From Mariniblastus sp964414815 (GTDB lineage Bacteria > Planctomycetota > Planctomycetia > Pirellulales > Pirellulaceae): a stretch of DNA of 64,000 nt. The position numbers and the translations under genes were made by a program. Location: NCBI GenBank assembly GCA_964414815.1, contig CAYPXY010000007.1, forward strand, positions 1 to 64,000, in the 5' to 3' direction. The first letter of the stretch is position 1. Each line of letters begins with the position of its first letter. Below, one piece after another: positions 52,655 through 61,495 of this stretch. The notes under the pieces were generated by a model that was not told the origin of the DNA, did not search any database, and saw only the letters and a program-made list of their open reading frames with translations.

Positions 52655-53167
52655 ATGAAATGTCAAAAATGCGAAAAGCCGGCGACCTTCCACATCACCG
52701 ACTTGACCGGAGAAGAACTGCTTGCTCTGCATCTCTGTCCCGATTGCGCGAAGTTGTACTTGCAAACCGAAGAGCCCGCGATGGAAGCCCCCATGCTGTC
52801 GGGAGTTCTGAGCAAACAATTGCAGCTTGAGCAAACGGCGGAAGACCTGCGAGAACTCGACGCCAGAGAGTGTCCGGTTTGCGGCATTTCGTTCTACGAG
52901 TTCCGTCAAGGGGGACGACTCGGCTGTCCTCACGACTATATATTTTTTGGCAACGAATTGGAACCACTGTTGGTCAATGTTCACGGAGATAACCGGCATG
53001 TCGGCAAGCAGCCCGTTTGTGGGTCGCATGATACCGAGTCGCAAACCGAACTGATTCGGCTGCGTCGCGAAATGAAGGAAGTGATCGAAAAAGAAGACTA
53101 CGAGATGGCAACCCGAATCCGCGATCGCATTCGCAAGATCGAAGGGGAAAATCGTCGTGGTGGCTAA
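52655..53167 (+). CDS. mcsA: McsA-like activator of protein-arginine kinase
   Basis: 170 residues from ATG 52655 (AAGGA upstream; the frame opens at 52583). Paired cysteines MKCQKC and LCPDCA at the N-terminus, a second set ECPVCG and GCPHDY, and a C-terminal UVR motif (RLRREMKEVIEKEDYEMATR, IRDRIRKIE) match McsA. McsA binds zinc and activates the McsB kinase. mcsB follows in the same direction. Confidence 0.88.
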   Translation: MKCQKCEKPATFHITDLTGEELLALHLCPDCAKLYLQTEEPAMEAPMLSGVLSKQLQLEQTAEDLRELDARECPVCGISFYEFRQGGRLGCPHDYIFFGNELEPLLVNVHGDNRHVGKQPVCGSHDTESQTELIRLRREMKEVIEKEDYEMATRIRDRIRKIEGENRRGG

Positions 53168-53239
53168 ACCAGAACCTGTCGGAAAAAGCAAATGGCACAA
53201 GAATCCACATCGTCTCGGACTTCCAGTGAGGAGCCCGGC

Positions 53240-54307
53240 ATGACCATTGAAGCAATGACCCAGCGAAGCGGTGAGTGGCTCAAAGGCTCCGGGCCGGAGT
53301 CGGACATCGTGATGAGTTGTCGTATTCGGCTGGCCCGAAATATGGCGGACTATCCGTTTATTCGTCGTTGTACCGATATTGATCGCGTGAACATCGAAGC
53401 GACGGTTCGCGAGCAGCTGACGAAGGACGAACGGTTTTCCCGCATGTCGTTTATCCATGTCGGCAATCTCGAAGACGTCGATCGGCAGTTTCTCGTTGAA
53501 CGGCAAATCATCTCGCGCGAGCTGGCCAAGTCCGAGGGCGCGCGATCCGTGGCGGTGGACGAGAACGAACAACTGAGCCTGATGGTCAACGAGGAAGATC
53601 ATTTCCGGATTCAGGTGATCATGTCGGGGCTGGATCTCGCGGCAGCCTATGAAAAGATCAACGAGCTGGATGACCTCATTGAATCGCATATCACCTATGC
53701 CTTCCATCCGCTGTACGGCTATTTGACCAGTTGCCCGACGAATGTGGGGACAGGAATGCGTGTGAGTGTGATGTTGCATTTGCCGGCGCTGGTCATTACG
53801 CAGCAAATCGAAAAAGTATTCCGCTCGCTGCAGCGGATTAGCCTAGTGGTGCGCGGACTGCACGGTGAAGGCACACAGGCGATGGGTGATTTTTATCAGA
53901 TCAGTAACCAGATCACGTTGGGAAAAACAGAAAACGACTTGCTGAACCAGGTTAGCGAAGTGATTCCGGTCATCATCGAATACGAGCGGAAGGCCCGAGA
54001 ATATCTGGTGGCCGAACGACAAAACGAATTGTTCGATAAAGTCAGTCGCGCCTACGGCACGTTGCAGACGGCCCAGCAGATCAGCAGCGAAGAAACGATG
54101 TACCTTCTTTCCCAAGTGCGTATGGGGGTAAATCTGGGTTTGATCGGTGACCTGGCCATCTCTCAGGTCAATGAACTTTTTATCCACACGCAACCTGCCC
54201 ACTTGCAGAAACTTTGCAAGGCCCATTTAAGCACCAATCAGCGCAATATCGAACGCGCGAACTACCTTCATTCGCAATTGAAGCCGTCCGGTAACGAGAC
54301 GAATTGA
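53240..54307 (+). CDS. mcsB: Protein-arginine kinase McsB
   Basis: 355 residues from ATG 53240, which has GAGGAG 6 bp upstream; an ATG at 53192 would add 16 residues. Guanido-kinase features: GPESDIVMSCRIRLARN (phosphagen-binding), NEEDHFRIQ, and TSCPTNVGTGMRVSVMLHLP, which is characteristic of McsB, with the active-site Cys. McsB phosphorylates arginines and marks proteins for ClpCP. ctsR and clpC, its neighbours in Firmicutes, are absent here. Confidence 0.92.
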   Translation: MTIEAMTQRSGEWLKGSGPESDIVMSCRIRLARNMADYPFIRRCTDIDRVNIEATVREQLTKDERFSRMSFIHVGNLEDVDRQFLVERQIISRELAKSEGARSVAVDENEQLSLMVNEEDHFRIQVIMSGLDLAAAYEKINELDDLIESHITYAFHPLYGYLTSCPTNVGTGMRVSVMLHLPALVITQQIEKVFRSLQRISLVVRGLHGEGTQAMGDFYQISNQITLGKTENDLLNQVSEVIPVIIEYERKAREYLVAERQNELFDKVSRAYGTLQTAQQISSEETMYLLSQVRMGVNLGLIGDLAISQVNELFIHTQPAHLQKLCKAHLSTNQRNIERANYLHSQLKPSGNETN

Positions 54308-54335
54308 TTGACTGCTTCCCAATCCTCAATTTCCC

Positions 54336-55445
54336 ATGCAAACATCTTTGTCCGCCATTGAGACCGCCAAAGCCAAACTTGACGCGCACACCGTTGAAAT
54401 CGTTCAGCGTCATTTTCATGAATCCACCGGATGTCCATTCTGGCTTGAGAAGAAGCGGGAACTGAAGTTTGATCCGCTCACCGAAGTCCGGTGTTTCGAA
54501 GATCTGAAAAAGTTTCCGCTGTTTGAAGACGACTGGTTGCGGGGCGGGCCGGTGGAACGCTGGCGAATGAATGACATGGCGGACCGGCCGACCTATGTTT
54601 TCGAAACAGGCGGGACAACGGGGATTCCAAAATCGCGCGTGGTGGTCGACGATTTTCGGATCGACTACGAATTATTCAGCGGAACATTGCCCGATGCTTA
54701 TTTTCCAAAAAATTCAAACTGGCTAATGTTGGGGCCGTCCGGTCCACGGCGGCTTCGGCTGGCGGTCGAACATTTGTGTCAGTATCGGGGTGGAATTTGT
54801 TTTTGTATCGACCTCGATCCGCGTTGGGTGGTGAAGCTGATCAAGAAGGGTTGGATGGAGCATCTTGAGGCCTACAAAGCCCATTGCATCGACCAGGCGA
54901 TTACCATCCTGACCGCCAATCACGACGTCAAGTGTATGTTCGGCACGCCGAAATTGATCGAAGCACTTTGCCTGGAACTTGAAAATCGGGGAATGACGTT
55001 GGCGGAAACAGGCATCACCGGGATCTTCTCCGGCGGGACCGAGTTCACTCCCCAATGGACGCGGTACTGCATCGAAGAACTGTTCGGCGGGCCACCCGAG
55101 GTCAGCGGAATCTACATGACGCCGACCTACGGGAACACGTTGATGGGATTGGCGTGCAGCAAGCCCGTGACCGCAGCCGAGAAATTCAAAATCTCATACT
55201 ACGCACCGCAACCGCGAGCCGTTACTGAAGTCGTTCAGTTTGACGATCCAAATACGTCCGTCGCTTATGGGGAAACAGGCCGCGTGAAGCTGACGACACT
55301 GACTCATGAGTTTTTCGTGCCCGGTTTCCTGGAACGCGACGAAGGAGAACGTGAAATGCCCTGCGAGCAATATCCCTGGGATGGAGTCAGTGGCGTGAGG
55401 CCGTATCACGAATTGGCCGCTTCAACGACGGTGGGGGTGTATTAA
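54336..55445 (+). CDS. Acyl-adenylating enzyme (phenylacetate-CoA ligase/LuxE-like)
   Basis: 369 residues. The ANL-superfamily P-loop is VFETGGTTGIPKSR, with MFGTPKLIEAL, GIFSGGTEFTPQW and an acid-rich YMTPTYGNTLMG. The usual C-terminal lid domain is short, so the size matches LuxE acyl-protein synthetases (about 370) rather than full CoA ligases (about 430 or more). The aldehyde dehydrogenase gene starts 2 bp after its stop. It probably activates a carboxylic acid for the partner reductase. The substrate is unknown. Confidence 0.7.
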   Translation: MQTSLSAIETAKAKLDAHTVEIVQRHFHESTGCPFWLEKKRELKFDPLTEVRCFEDLKKFPLFEDDWLRGGPVERWRMNDMADRPTYVFETGGTTGIPKSRVVVDDFRIDYELFSGTLPDAYFPKNSNWLMLGPSGPRRLRLAVEHLCQYRGGICFCIDLDPRWVVKLIKKGWMEHLEAYKAHCIDQAITILTANHDVKCMFGTPKLIEALCLELENRGMTLAETGITGIFSGGTEFTPQWTRYCIEELFGGPPEVSGIYMTPTYGNTLMGLACSKPVTAAEKFKISYYAPQPRAVTEVVQFDDPNTSVAYGETGRVKLTTLTHEFFVPGFLERDEGEREMPCEQYPWDGVSGVRPYHELAASTTVGVY

Positions 55446-55447
55446 AG

Positions 55448-56863
55448 ATGCTAGATTTACCGATTTTACGCTGGGGAAAAGTGTATGAGTCGCTGGACAC
55501 CACGGACGTGGTCCACTTTTACACGGGCGAACCGATTGCGAAAATCAGTTCGGCCAATGGTGGGCTTGTCTCGCGCGACATGAAAAACGCGAATCGCGCG
55601 CGGGAAATCTTGCGACAGTTTTCGTGTGAGGACTTGATTGCCAAGTTGAGTGTTGCGGCGGATGGATTTGAGAATGAAACGCTGCCGGTTGGCAATGGGA
55701 CACAAACTCCGGATGAGTTCGTTCGGCATCAATCGGCGTCGACCGGTTTGCCGGAGCAGATGTGCCGGTCGAATATCCGCAAAAACGCCTTCGTGTTGCG
55801 CAACATGCAGGAGATTCTGGAGTGCCTCACGCGTGGATTGCCGCTTGAGATTCTGACTCGTGGTTACGGCACGGAGTCGCGCGGTGTGACGGTCAGCTAC
55901 CAGGCTCAGTCGCCGGTATTAGGGGCCGTCCTGCCGTCGAATTCACCGGGTGTCCACACGTTGTGGCTGCCCGTGATTGCCCTTCAAATCGGATTGGTGT
56001 TGAAACCGGGTTCCTCCGAGCCGTGGACAGCGTATCGAATGGCGGCGGCGTTTGCCAAGGCTGGCATTCCGGAAGAAGTCGTTTCGCTTTATCCCGGCGG
56101 CCATGATGTTGGCAGCGCAATTCTGGCCAGTTGCAATCGCAGCATGATTTTTGGAAGTGAGAAAACGATTGCCCAATACGCGGGCAACCCTAAAGTTCAA
56201 GTGCATGGGCCCGGTTTCTCAAAAATATTTCTGGGGGATGACTGCGTCGATCAGTGGGAAGACTATCTCAGCATGATGGTCGAAAGTGTCTACAGCAACG
56301 GGGGCCGCAGTTGTATCAACTGCTCTGCGATCTACGCGTCGCGGCACACTCGCGAAATCGCGGCCGCGCTTGCAAAGCGTTTGGGACCCGTTGAGCCACT
56401 GCCACCGGAACATCCTGAGTCGGGGCTGGCAGCGTTTACCACCAGCGGAATGGGACAGGCCGTTCATCAAATGATTCAGCAGGATCTGCAAGCTGCCGGC
56501 GTGACCGACGAAACCGCTCCGTTCGGTAGTCGGCTAGTGGAACGCGAGCGATGTGCGTATCTTCGTCCGGTGGTCGCTCATGCAACCGGCCCGGAATGCG
56601 AGATTGCCAGGAGAGAATACATGTTCCCCTTCGTGACGGTGGTGCAGTGCCCCCAGGAAAAAATGATTTCGTCGGCGGGCTATACGCTGGTCGGCACAGC
56701 GGTTACAAGGGATGAACAATGGATCGATGCATTGGTCAACGCAACAAATATTGATCGTCTCAATGTTGGACCGATTCCCACCAACCGGCTCAATTGGTTG
56801 CAGCCTCACGAAGGCAACCTGATCGATTTCCTGTTCCGTTCAAGGGCCGTTCAGGTTGAATAA
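55448..56863 (+). CDS. Aldehyde dehydrogenase/acyl reductase (LuxC-like)
   Basis: 471 residues of the ALDH superfamily: SPVLGAVLPSNSPGVHTLWL, LVLKPGSSEPWTAY, the nucleotide-binding and Cys region SNGGRSCINCSAIYASRH with the catalytic Cys. Coupled to the adenylating enzyme, it may reduce the activated acyl group to an aldehyde as LuxC does; oxidation in the other direction is possible. Confidence 0.75.
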   Translation: MLDLPILRWGKVYESLDTTDVVHFYTGEPIAKISSANGGLVSRDMKNANRAREILRQFSCEDLIAKLSVAADGFENETLPVGNGTQTPDEFVRHQSASTGLPEQMCRSNIRKNAFVLRNMQEILECLTRGLPLEILTRGYGTESRGVTVSYQAQSPVLGAVLPSNSPGVHTLWLPVIALQIGLVLKPGSSEPWTAYRMAAAFAKAGIPEEVVSLYPGGHDVGSAILASCNRSMIFGSEKTIAQYAGNPKVQVHGPGFSKIFLGDDCVDQWEDYLSMMVESVYSNGGRSCINCSAIYASRHTREIAAALAKRLGPVEPLPPEHPESGLAAFTTSGMGQAVHQMIQQDLQAAGVTDETAPFGSRLVERERCAYLRPVVAHATGPECEIARREYMFPFVTVVQCPQEKMISSAGYTLVGTAVTRDEQWIDALVNATNIDRLNVGPIPTNRLNWLQPHEGNLIDFLFRSRAVQVE

Positions 56864-56865
56864 AT

Positions 56866-57140
56866 GTAGGGTGTGTGCAGCGGTCGGTATCGCCAAGAGA
56901 GGTCGTCGGCAAAAAGCCGTATCATAATATTTGTGATTCCCAACGAGTTTATTGACCGCGTAACACACCAACCGGTGCTGAGTTGCGAGTCGCGGAGCGA
57001 CTCGCCTACACTAGGGTACGTTTTTATCTGCAGGTCGCCTTACACGTTCGGTCGATTGTTTTGCCTTTTTGACAGGTTGCTGCATTTTTGAGATATCCAA
57101 TGAACTCTCCATGCCGGCACGACCGCGGCACACACCCTAC
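56866..57140. repeat. 275-bp MITE-like inverted-repeat element
   Basis: Terminal repeats GTAGGGTGTGTGC (56866-56878) and GCACACACCCTAC (57128-57140) are perfect over 13 bp and extend to 21 bp with one mismatch (then GCGGTCG). Inside is a perfect 9-bp hairpin GCGAGTCGC/GCGACTCGC (56985-57005). There is no gene and no target duplication was visible. It lies between the ALDH and Fe-ADH genes. Confidence 0.6.
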
Positions 57141-57184
57141 CCCCTGCCCTCCTCGATTTTTGACTCTTAACTCGCGACGTATCC

Positions 57185-58336
57185 ATGCAGCCGTTTGACT
57201 TTTTACTGACAACACGTGTGGTTTTTGGACCGGACTCAATCCAGCGATTGGGTGAGTTGGCGCAATCGCTGGATGCTCAGCGGGTTCTGTTAGTTTCCGA
57301 TCCGGGTATTGTTGCGGCGGGCCATGTCGCTCGCGGGATCGAATCGTTGCAACAAGCGGGGATCAACACTCGTTTGTTTGATGGTGCCAGGGAGAATCCG
57401 ACGACTGCGGAAGTCGAACGCGGTTTGGAGGTGGCCAAGGACTATCGGCCTGATTTGCTGATCGGACTTGGTGGAGGGAGTTCGATGGACTGCGCTAAAG
57501 GAATTAATTTTGTCTATTCCTGTGGCGGAACGATGCACGACTACCATGGCGTTGGCAAGGCAACCGGGCCGATGTTGCCGATGATTGCCGTGCCGACGAC
57601 GGCGGGGACAGGGAGTGAACTGCAATCGTTCGCCCTGATTTCCGATGCCGAGACCCATGTGAAAATGGCTTGCGGAGACAAGCGAGCGGCTTGCAGGATC
57701 GCGATCCTCGATCCCAATCTGACGGTGACTCAGCCGGCGGCCGTCACGGCACTGACTGGGATCGATGCGATCTCACACGCGATCGAGACGTATGTGACGA
57801 CCCGCCGCAATCCGGCTTCGCTGTTGTATTCGCGCGAAGCGTGGCGGTTGCTGTCACAAAGTTTTCGACGCGTGTTGGAGGAACCTGACGATCTGGATGC
57901 CAGAGCGCTGATGCAATTGGGAGCAGCTTATGCGGGCCTGGCAATCGAAAATTCGATGCTCGGAGCCAGCCACGCGCTGGCCAATCCACTGACTGCCACT
58001 TATGGCACACCGCATGGTCAAGCGGTCGGCGCGATGCTGCCCCATGTGATTCGATTTAACGGTCAAGGATGCGACGGGTGGTATCGGGAGCTACTGCAGG
58101 CCAGTGCGGGGGTGCCAGGAAATCCATCTCCCAGCCAAGGTGCCGAAGGTTTGGCCGAATTTGTGGAGGAGTTGCTCGAAGCGGCCCGTTTGAAATCGAG
58201 ACTAAAGGACCTGTCCGTCGAATGGGAACATCTGCCGCAGTTGGCCGCCGATGCCGCCAAACAATGGACCGGTACATTCAATCCCATACCCGTCGATCAG
58301 AACATTTTGTTGACTATCTATGAACAGGCTTTCTAG
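57185..58336 (+). CDS. Iron-containing alcohol dehydrogenase
   Basis: 383 residues. It shows GGGSSMDCAKGINF, AVPTTAGTGSELQSFAL and the metal ligand region (D in TGIDAISHAIETYV, H in NSMLGASHALANPLTA, and TYGTPHGQAVG). Members interconvert alcohols and aldehydes with NAD(P). It would extend the acid-to-aldehyde step of the two genes upstream to an alcohol, or run it in reverse. It lacks a clear own promoter. Confidence 0.9.
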   Translation: MQPFDFLLTTRVVFGPDSIQRLGELAQSLDAQRVLLVSDPGIVAAGHVARGIESLQQAGINTRLFDGARENPTTAEVERGLEVAKDYRPDLLIGLGGGSSMDCAKGINFVYSCGGTMHDYHGVGKATGPMLPMIAVPTTAGTGSELQSFALISDAETHVKMACGDKRAACRIAILDPNLTVTQPAAVTALTGIDAISHAIETYVTTRRNPASLLYSREAWRLLSQSFRRVLEEPDDLDARALMQLGAAYAGLAIENSMLGASHALANPLTATYGTPHGQAVGAMLPHVIRFNGQGCDGWYRELLQASAGVPGNPSPSQGAEGLAEFVEELLEAARLKSRLKDLSVEWEHLPQLAADAAKQWTGTFNPIPVDQNILLTIYEQAF

Positions 58337-58808
58337 AAATCAATCCTCTGTTTTCGATTTCAATAGATGCGTACGGACCGTCTTCCAGTTTCTCCTTGTC
58401 GATGCCTGCTTGCTTCAACATACTTTCAAACCCGCGTTCAGATATCGCGCGGTACTGTTCCATCAGCCATTCGGCGGGATGCGCATTCAACTGGATCGTG
58501 ATATCGGAATAGCCTTCGGGGCGACTGACGTCCACCTGTTGAAAGCAGCACTGTTCCGACGCCATATCGAAGGCGCTTAGGGTGATCCAATCGGAGCGTT
58601 CCCATGTTTCTTCAACATCGAACCGCTCGATCTGCAATGAAAAATCTCCCTGATCATCTGCGATCCTGTATCTTGTCTCGCCGTTGTACTGCACGACGCG
58701 AACAACCGCATTCCGTACAGGCTCTTCCTGTTGATCCACGATTTTCCCTTTGATGGTCGGAAGTGCCTTGACATTCTGGTACGATTTCACCCACCGGTCG
58801 CCTTGCAA
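58314..58808 (-). CDS. CarboxypepD-regulatory-like protein, N-terminus unresolved
   Basis: The frame has a Greek-key-like domain (TIKGKIVDQQEEPVRNAVVR and VVQYNGETRYRIADDQGDFSL) of the carboxypeptidase regulatory type, then a helical C-terminal region. No ATG or GTG with a ribosome site precedes the domain; TTG 58808 is a possible start (164 residues). It may be a truncated gene. The 3' end overlaps the end of the convergent Fe-ADH gene by 23 bp. The open frame continues to 59069, across the divergent PQQ-propeller gene. Confidence 0.45.
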   Translation of the reverse strand: MQGDRWVKSYQNVKALPTIKGKIVDQQEEPVRNAVVRVVQYNGETRYRIADDQGDFSLQIERFDVEETWERSDWITLSAFDMASEQCCFQQVDVSRPEGYSDITIQLNAHPAEWLMEQYRAISERGFESMLKQAGIDKEKLEDGPYASIEIENRGLISRKPVHR

Positions 58809-58919
58809 AGCCCAGGTTGCTTCTGGAACTCTCCGAGGATAAACTAAAACTGGCAGAGATATCCGAGAGAAAGAGAGTTCGGGCCAATCAAAAGCAGGAA
58901 ATCTTCCTCTGGTAAATGC

Positions 58920-60188
58920 ATGAGCATTCGAATCCTGATCGATATGAATACGACAAACTATTGTCACCCTGCATGGGCCTTGCTGATCGTCTTTCACCTG
59001 GCAATTTTTAATTTTCAATTTGCAGTTTACAGTCCCCACTCGCAGGAAGTTCAATCCGAAGCACTGCAAGATGCTTCACCCTTGTCCGATGCGACGAATA
59101 CTACGAATGGGGAAATTCAATCAGCCGACTGGCCCTTGTTTCGTGGAGACGCTGCATCGACGGGGGTTGCCAGATCGGAACTGCCGCAGGAGCTGGATGT
59201 TCTGTGGGAATTCAAAGTCAAAAAGGGAGCCTTCGAAGGCACGGCGGCCATCGTTACCGATCCAGATGATCCCGGCAGACAGGTAGTCTACATCGGTGAC
59301 CTCGACGGGAAAGTCCATGCGATCGATCTGAAGGATGGCCAATTGATCTGGGAGTTCGGTGGATCGATTGGATTTGGAACCGCACCGGCAGTCAAGGATG
59401 GAAAAATTTTTATCGGCGACCTCGACGGAATTTTTTATTGCCTCGACAGCAAGGGCAATGAACTTTGGAGATACGAAACGGAAGGCGAAATCAATTCGAG
59501 TGCCAATTTTTTTGAAGAGATTGTCATCTTTGGTTCCCAGGATGTGCATTTGTATGCACTCCATCGAGAGACCGGAGAACTAAAATGGAAGTACGAATCC
59601 AAAGACCAGATTCGATGCTCCATCACGGTTGCGGGTGATCGTGCGTTCGTCAGTGGATGTGATGGCTATTTTCATGTGGTCAACCTGAACGATGGAACGG
59701 GTGTTGGTACGACGGAGATTTATTCGCCTACCGGATCGACTCCGGCGGCATTGGGGTCGATGGTTTACTTTGGCAATCAGTCAGGACAGTTCTTTGCGGT
59801 CGATTCCAGAGAGATCAAGACGGAATGGATTCGCGAGCCGCAATCAGAAGGCGATTCCATCGTGGGCGGTGGAGCCGTAACCAGCAAACATGTGGTGTTC
59901 GGCAGCCGAAGCCGAAATGTGGTGTCACTGAATCCGAAAACGGGAGAAGAGAACTGGAAAGTAACTTTGAAAGCCAAAGTGGATTCATCACCCGTGATCG
60001 TGGGCGAGTGTGTTTATGTCGGTTCGACCGATGGACGATTGTATGCCCTGTCGCTGAGCGATGGAGCGATTTTGTGGGAACGCCAGTTCGCCGGCGGGTT
60101 GATTGCCTCGCCTGCCGTTGCATTTGGTCGGTTGGTAATTGGAACCAATCGTGGTTCGGTCTATTGTTTGGGAGCGAAAAATGACTGA
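58920..60188 (+). CDS. PQQ-type beta-propeller protein
   Basis: 422 residues. A signal-like segment (WALLIVFHLAIFNFQFA, about 19-35) precedes a seven- or eight-blade propeller with repeated W-x-F/Y and GxVxAID/LxT motifs (for example KVHAIDLKDGQLIWEFG, LYALHRETGELKWKYES, VVSLNPKTGEENWKV). No catalytic residues of a quinoprotein dehydrogenase are evident, so it is probably a BamB- or scaffold-like secreted protein. An in-frame ATG at 58944 is an alternative start. The stop lies within the next gene (8-bp overlap). Confidence 0.75.
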   Translation: MSIRILIDMNTTNYCHPAWALLIVFHLAIFNFQFAVYSPHSQEVQSEALQDASPLSDATNTTNGEIQSADWPLFRGDAASTGVARSELPQELDVLWEFKVKKGAFEGTAAIVTDPDDPGRQVVYIGDLDGKVHAIDLKDGQLIWEFGGSIGFGTAPAVKDGKIFIGDLDGIFYCLDSKGNELWRYETEGEINSSANFFEEIVIFGSQDVHLYALHRETGELKWKYESKDQIRCSITVAGDRAFVSGCDGYFHVVNLNDGTGVGTTEIYSPTGSTPAALGSMVYFGNQSGQFFAVDSREIKTEWIREPQSEGDSIVGGGAVTSKHVVFGSRSRNVVSLNPKTGEENWKVTLKAKVDSSPVIVGECVYVGSTDGRLYALSLSDGAILWERQFAGGLIASPAVAFGRLVIGTNRGSVYCLGAKND

Positions 60189-61488
60189 GGCTACCAAAAC
60201 TGAAGTTGGCAGCTACTTCATTTCCAACTATCCACCGTTCTCGCAGTGGAGCGAATCCATGTTGCCGAAAGTGGAAGCGGCCTTGCATCAACCGCCCGTT
60301 GCCGGAACGCCACTGGGACTGTATTTGCATATTCCGTTTTGCCGAAAGCGATGTAAATTCTGCTATTTCAAGGTCTTTACGGATCAAAGTGCGAAAGAGA
60401 TCGAATCGTATGTCTCGGCGCTATCGCGCGAAATCGAGCTGGTATCACAACTGCCCGTGATGGGCGAACGACCGTTCCGATTTGTCTATTTCGGCGGTGG
60501 GACACCTTCTTTCTTGAGTTCCAGGCAATTGACCTCGCTGGTCGACCGATTGCGGGCCAATATCAGTTGGGATCAGGCTGAGGAAGTCACCTTCGAATGC
60601 GAGCCGGGGACATTGCAACAGAACAAAGTCGAAACGCTCAAGGATCTTGGGGTGACTCGATTGAGTCTAGGAGTCGAGAATTTTTCGGATACCGTTCTGG
60701 AGGAGAATGGCCGCGCGCACCTGACCAAGGAAGTGTACCGGGCGTGGGAATGGATTCAGGCGGTTGGATTTCCGAACGTCAATATTGACTTGATTTCCGG
60801 CATGGTGGGCGAGACGTGGGAGAACTGGAAATTCAACATCCGCGAAGCACTTAAATTGGCTCCGGACAGTGTCACCATTTATCAGATGGAGCTGCCGTTC
60901 AACACGGTTTATTCAAAAGACATTTTGGGCAACAAAATTGAAACGCCTGTTGCGGACTGGGAGACCAAGCGAGCCTGGCTGAACTATGCGTACGACGAGT
61001 TTCTGGCGGCCGGGTATTCGATCAGCAGTGCCTATACGCTGATCAAGGACAGGAACAAGATCAATTTCAGCTACCGGGACAATCTCTGGCAGGGATCCGA
61101 TTTGCTGTCGACAGGGATTGCCAGTTTCGGTCATGTTTCGGGGGTTCACTATCAGAACAAGGCCGATATGAAGGCGTATCAGTCGGATCTGCTGGAACGA
61201 AATCAGTTGCCACTCGGACGAGGGATGCGCCCGACGCGCCATCAGTTGCTGGTCCGCGAGTTGATCCTGCAGCTCAAGCGAGGCTATCTGGATGTCGGCT
61301 ACTTCCAGGACAAGTTTGGAGTGAACATTCTCAACGAGTGGTCGGAGGCGTTGGAGGAACATGCCGAGAATGGGATGCTGACTTCCTCACCCGAGCGAGT
61401 TGAGTTGAGTCGCAAGGGTCTATTGCACGCCGACGGGCTATTGCCATTGTTCTTCGAGCCGGAGCATCGAGGCGTAAGGTACAGCTAG
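60181..61488 (+). CDS. HemW/HemN-like radical SAM protein
   Basis: 435 residues from ATG 60181. The cluster motif is CRKRCKFCYF (CxxxCxxC), with GGGTPSFLSS, ECEPGTLQ, LSLGVENFSD and DLISGMVGETWENW, as in the coproporphyrinogen oxidase/heme chaperone family. Whether it acts in heme synthesis, heme delivery or another radical reaction cannot be told. The 8-bp overlap with the propeller gene suggests co-translation. Confidence 0.8.
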   Translation: MTEATKTEVGSYFISNYPPFSQWSESMLPKVEAALHQPPVAGTPLGLYLHIPFCRKRCKFCYFKVFTDQSAKEIESYVSALSREIELVSQLPVMGERPFRFVYFGGGTPSFLSSRQLTSLVDRLRANISWDQAEEVTFECEPGTLQQNKVETLKDLGVTRLSLGVENFSDTVLEENGRAHLTKEVYRAWEWIQAVGFPNVNIDLISGMVGETWENWKFNIREALKLAPDSVTIYQMELPFNTVYSKDILGNKIETPVADWETKRAWLNYAYDEFLAAGYSISSAYTLIKDRNKINFSYRDNLWQGSDLLSTGIASFGHVSGVHYQNKADMKAYQSDLLERNQLPLGRGMRPTRHQLLVRELILQLKRGYLDVGYFQDKFGVNILNEWSEALEEHAENGMLTSSPERVELSRKGLLHADGLLPLFFEPEHRGVRYS

Positions 61489-61495
61489 GTGTGAA

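Noticed and set aside
52346..53806. 486-codon open frame on the minus strand opposite mcsA-mcsB
   Set aside because: It is antisense to two well-identified genes, its predicted protein is His/Arg-rich and lacks any recognisable fold, and such long shadow frames are common opposite GC-rich coding sequence.
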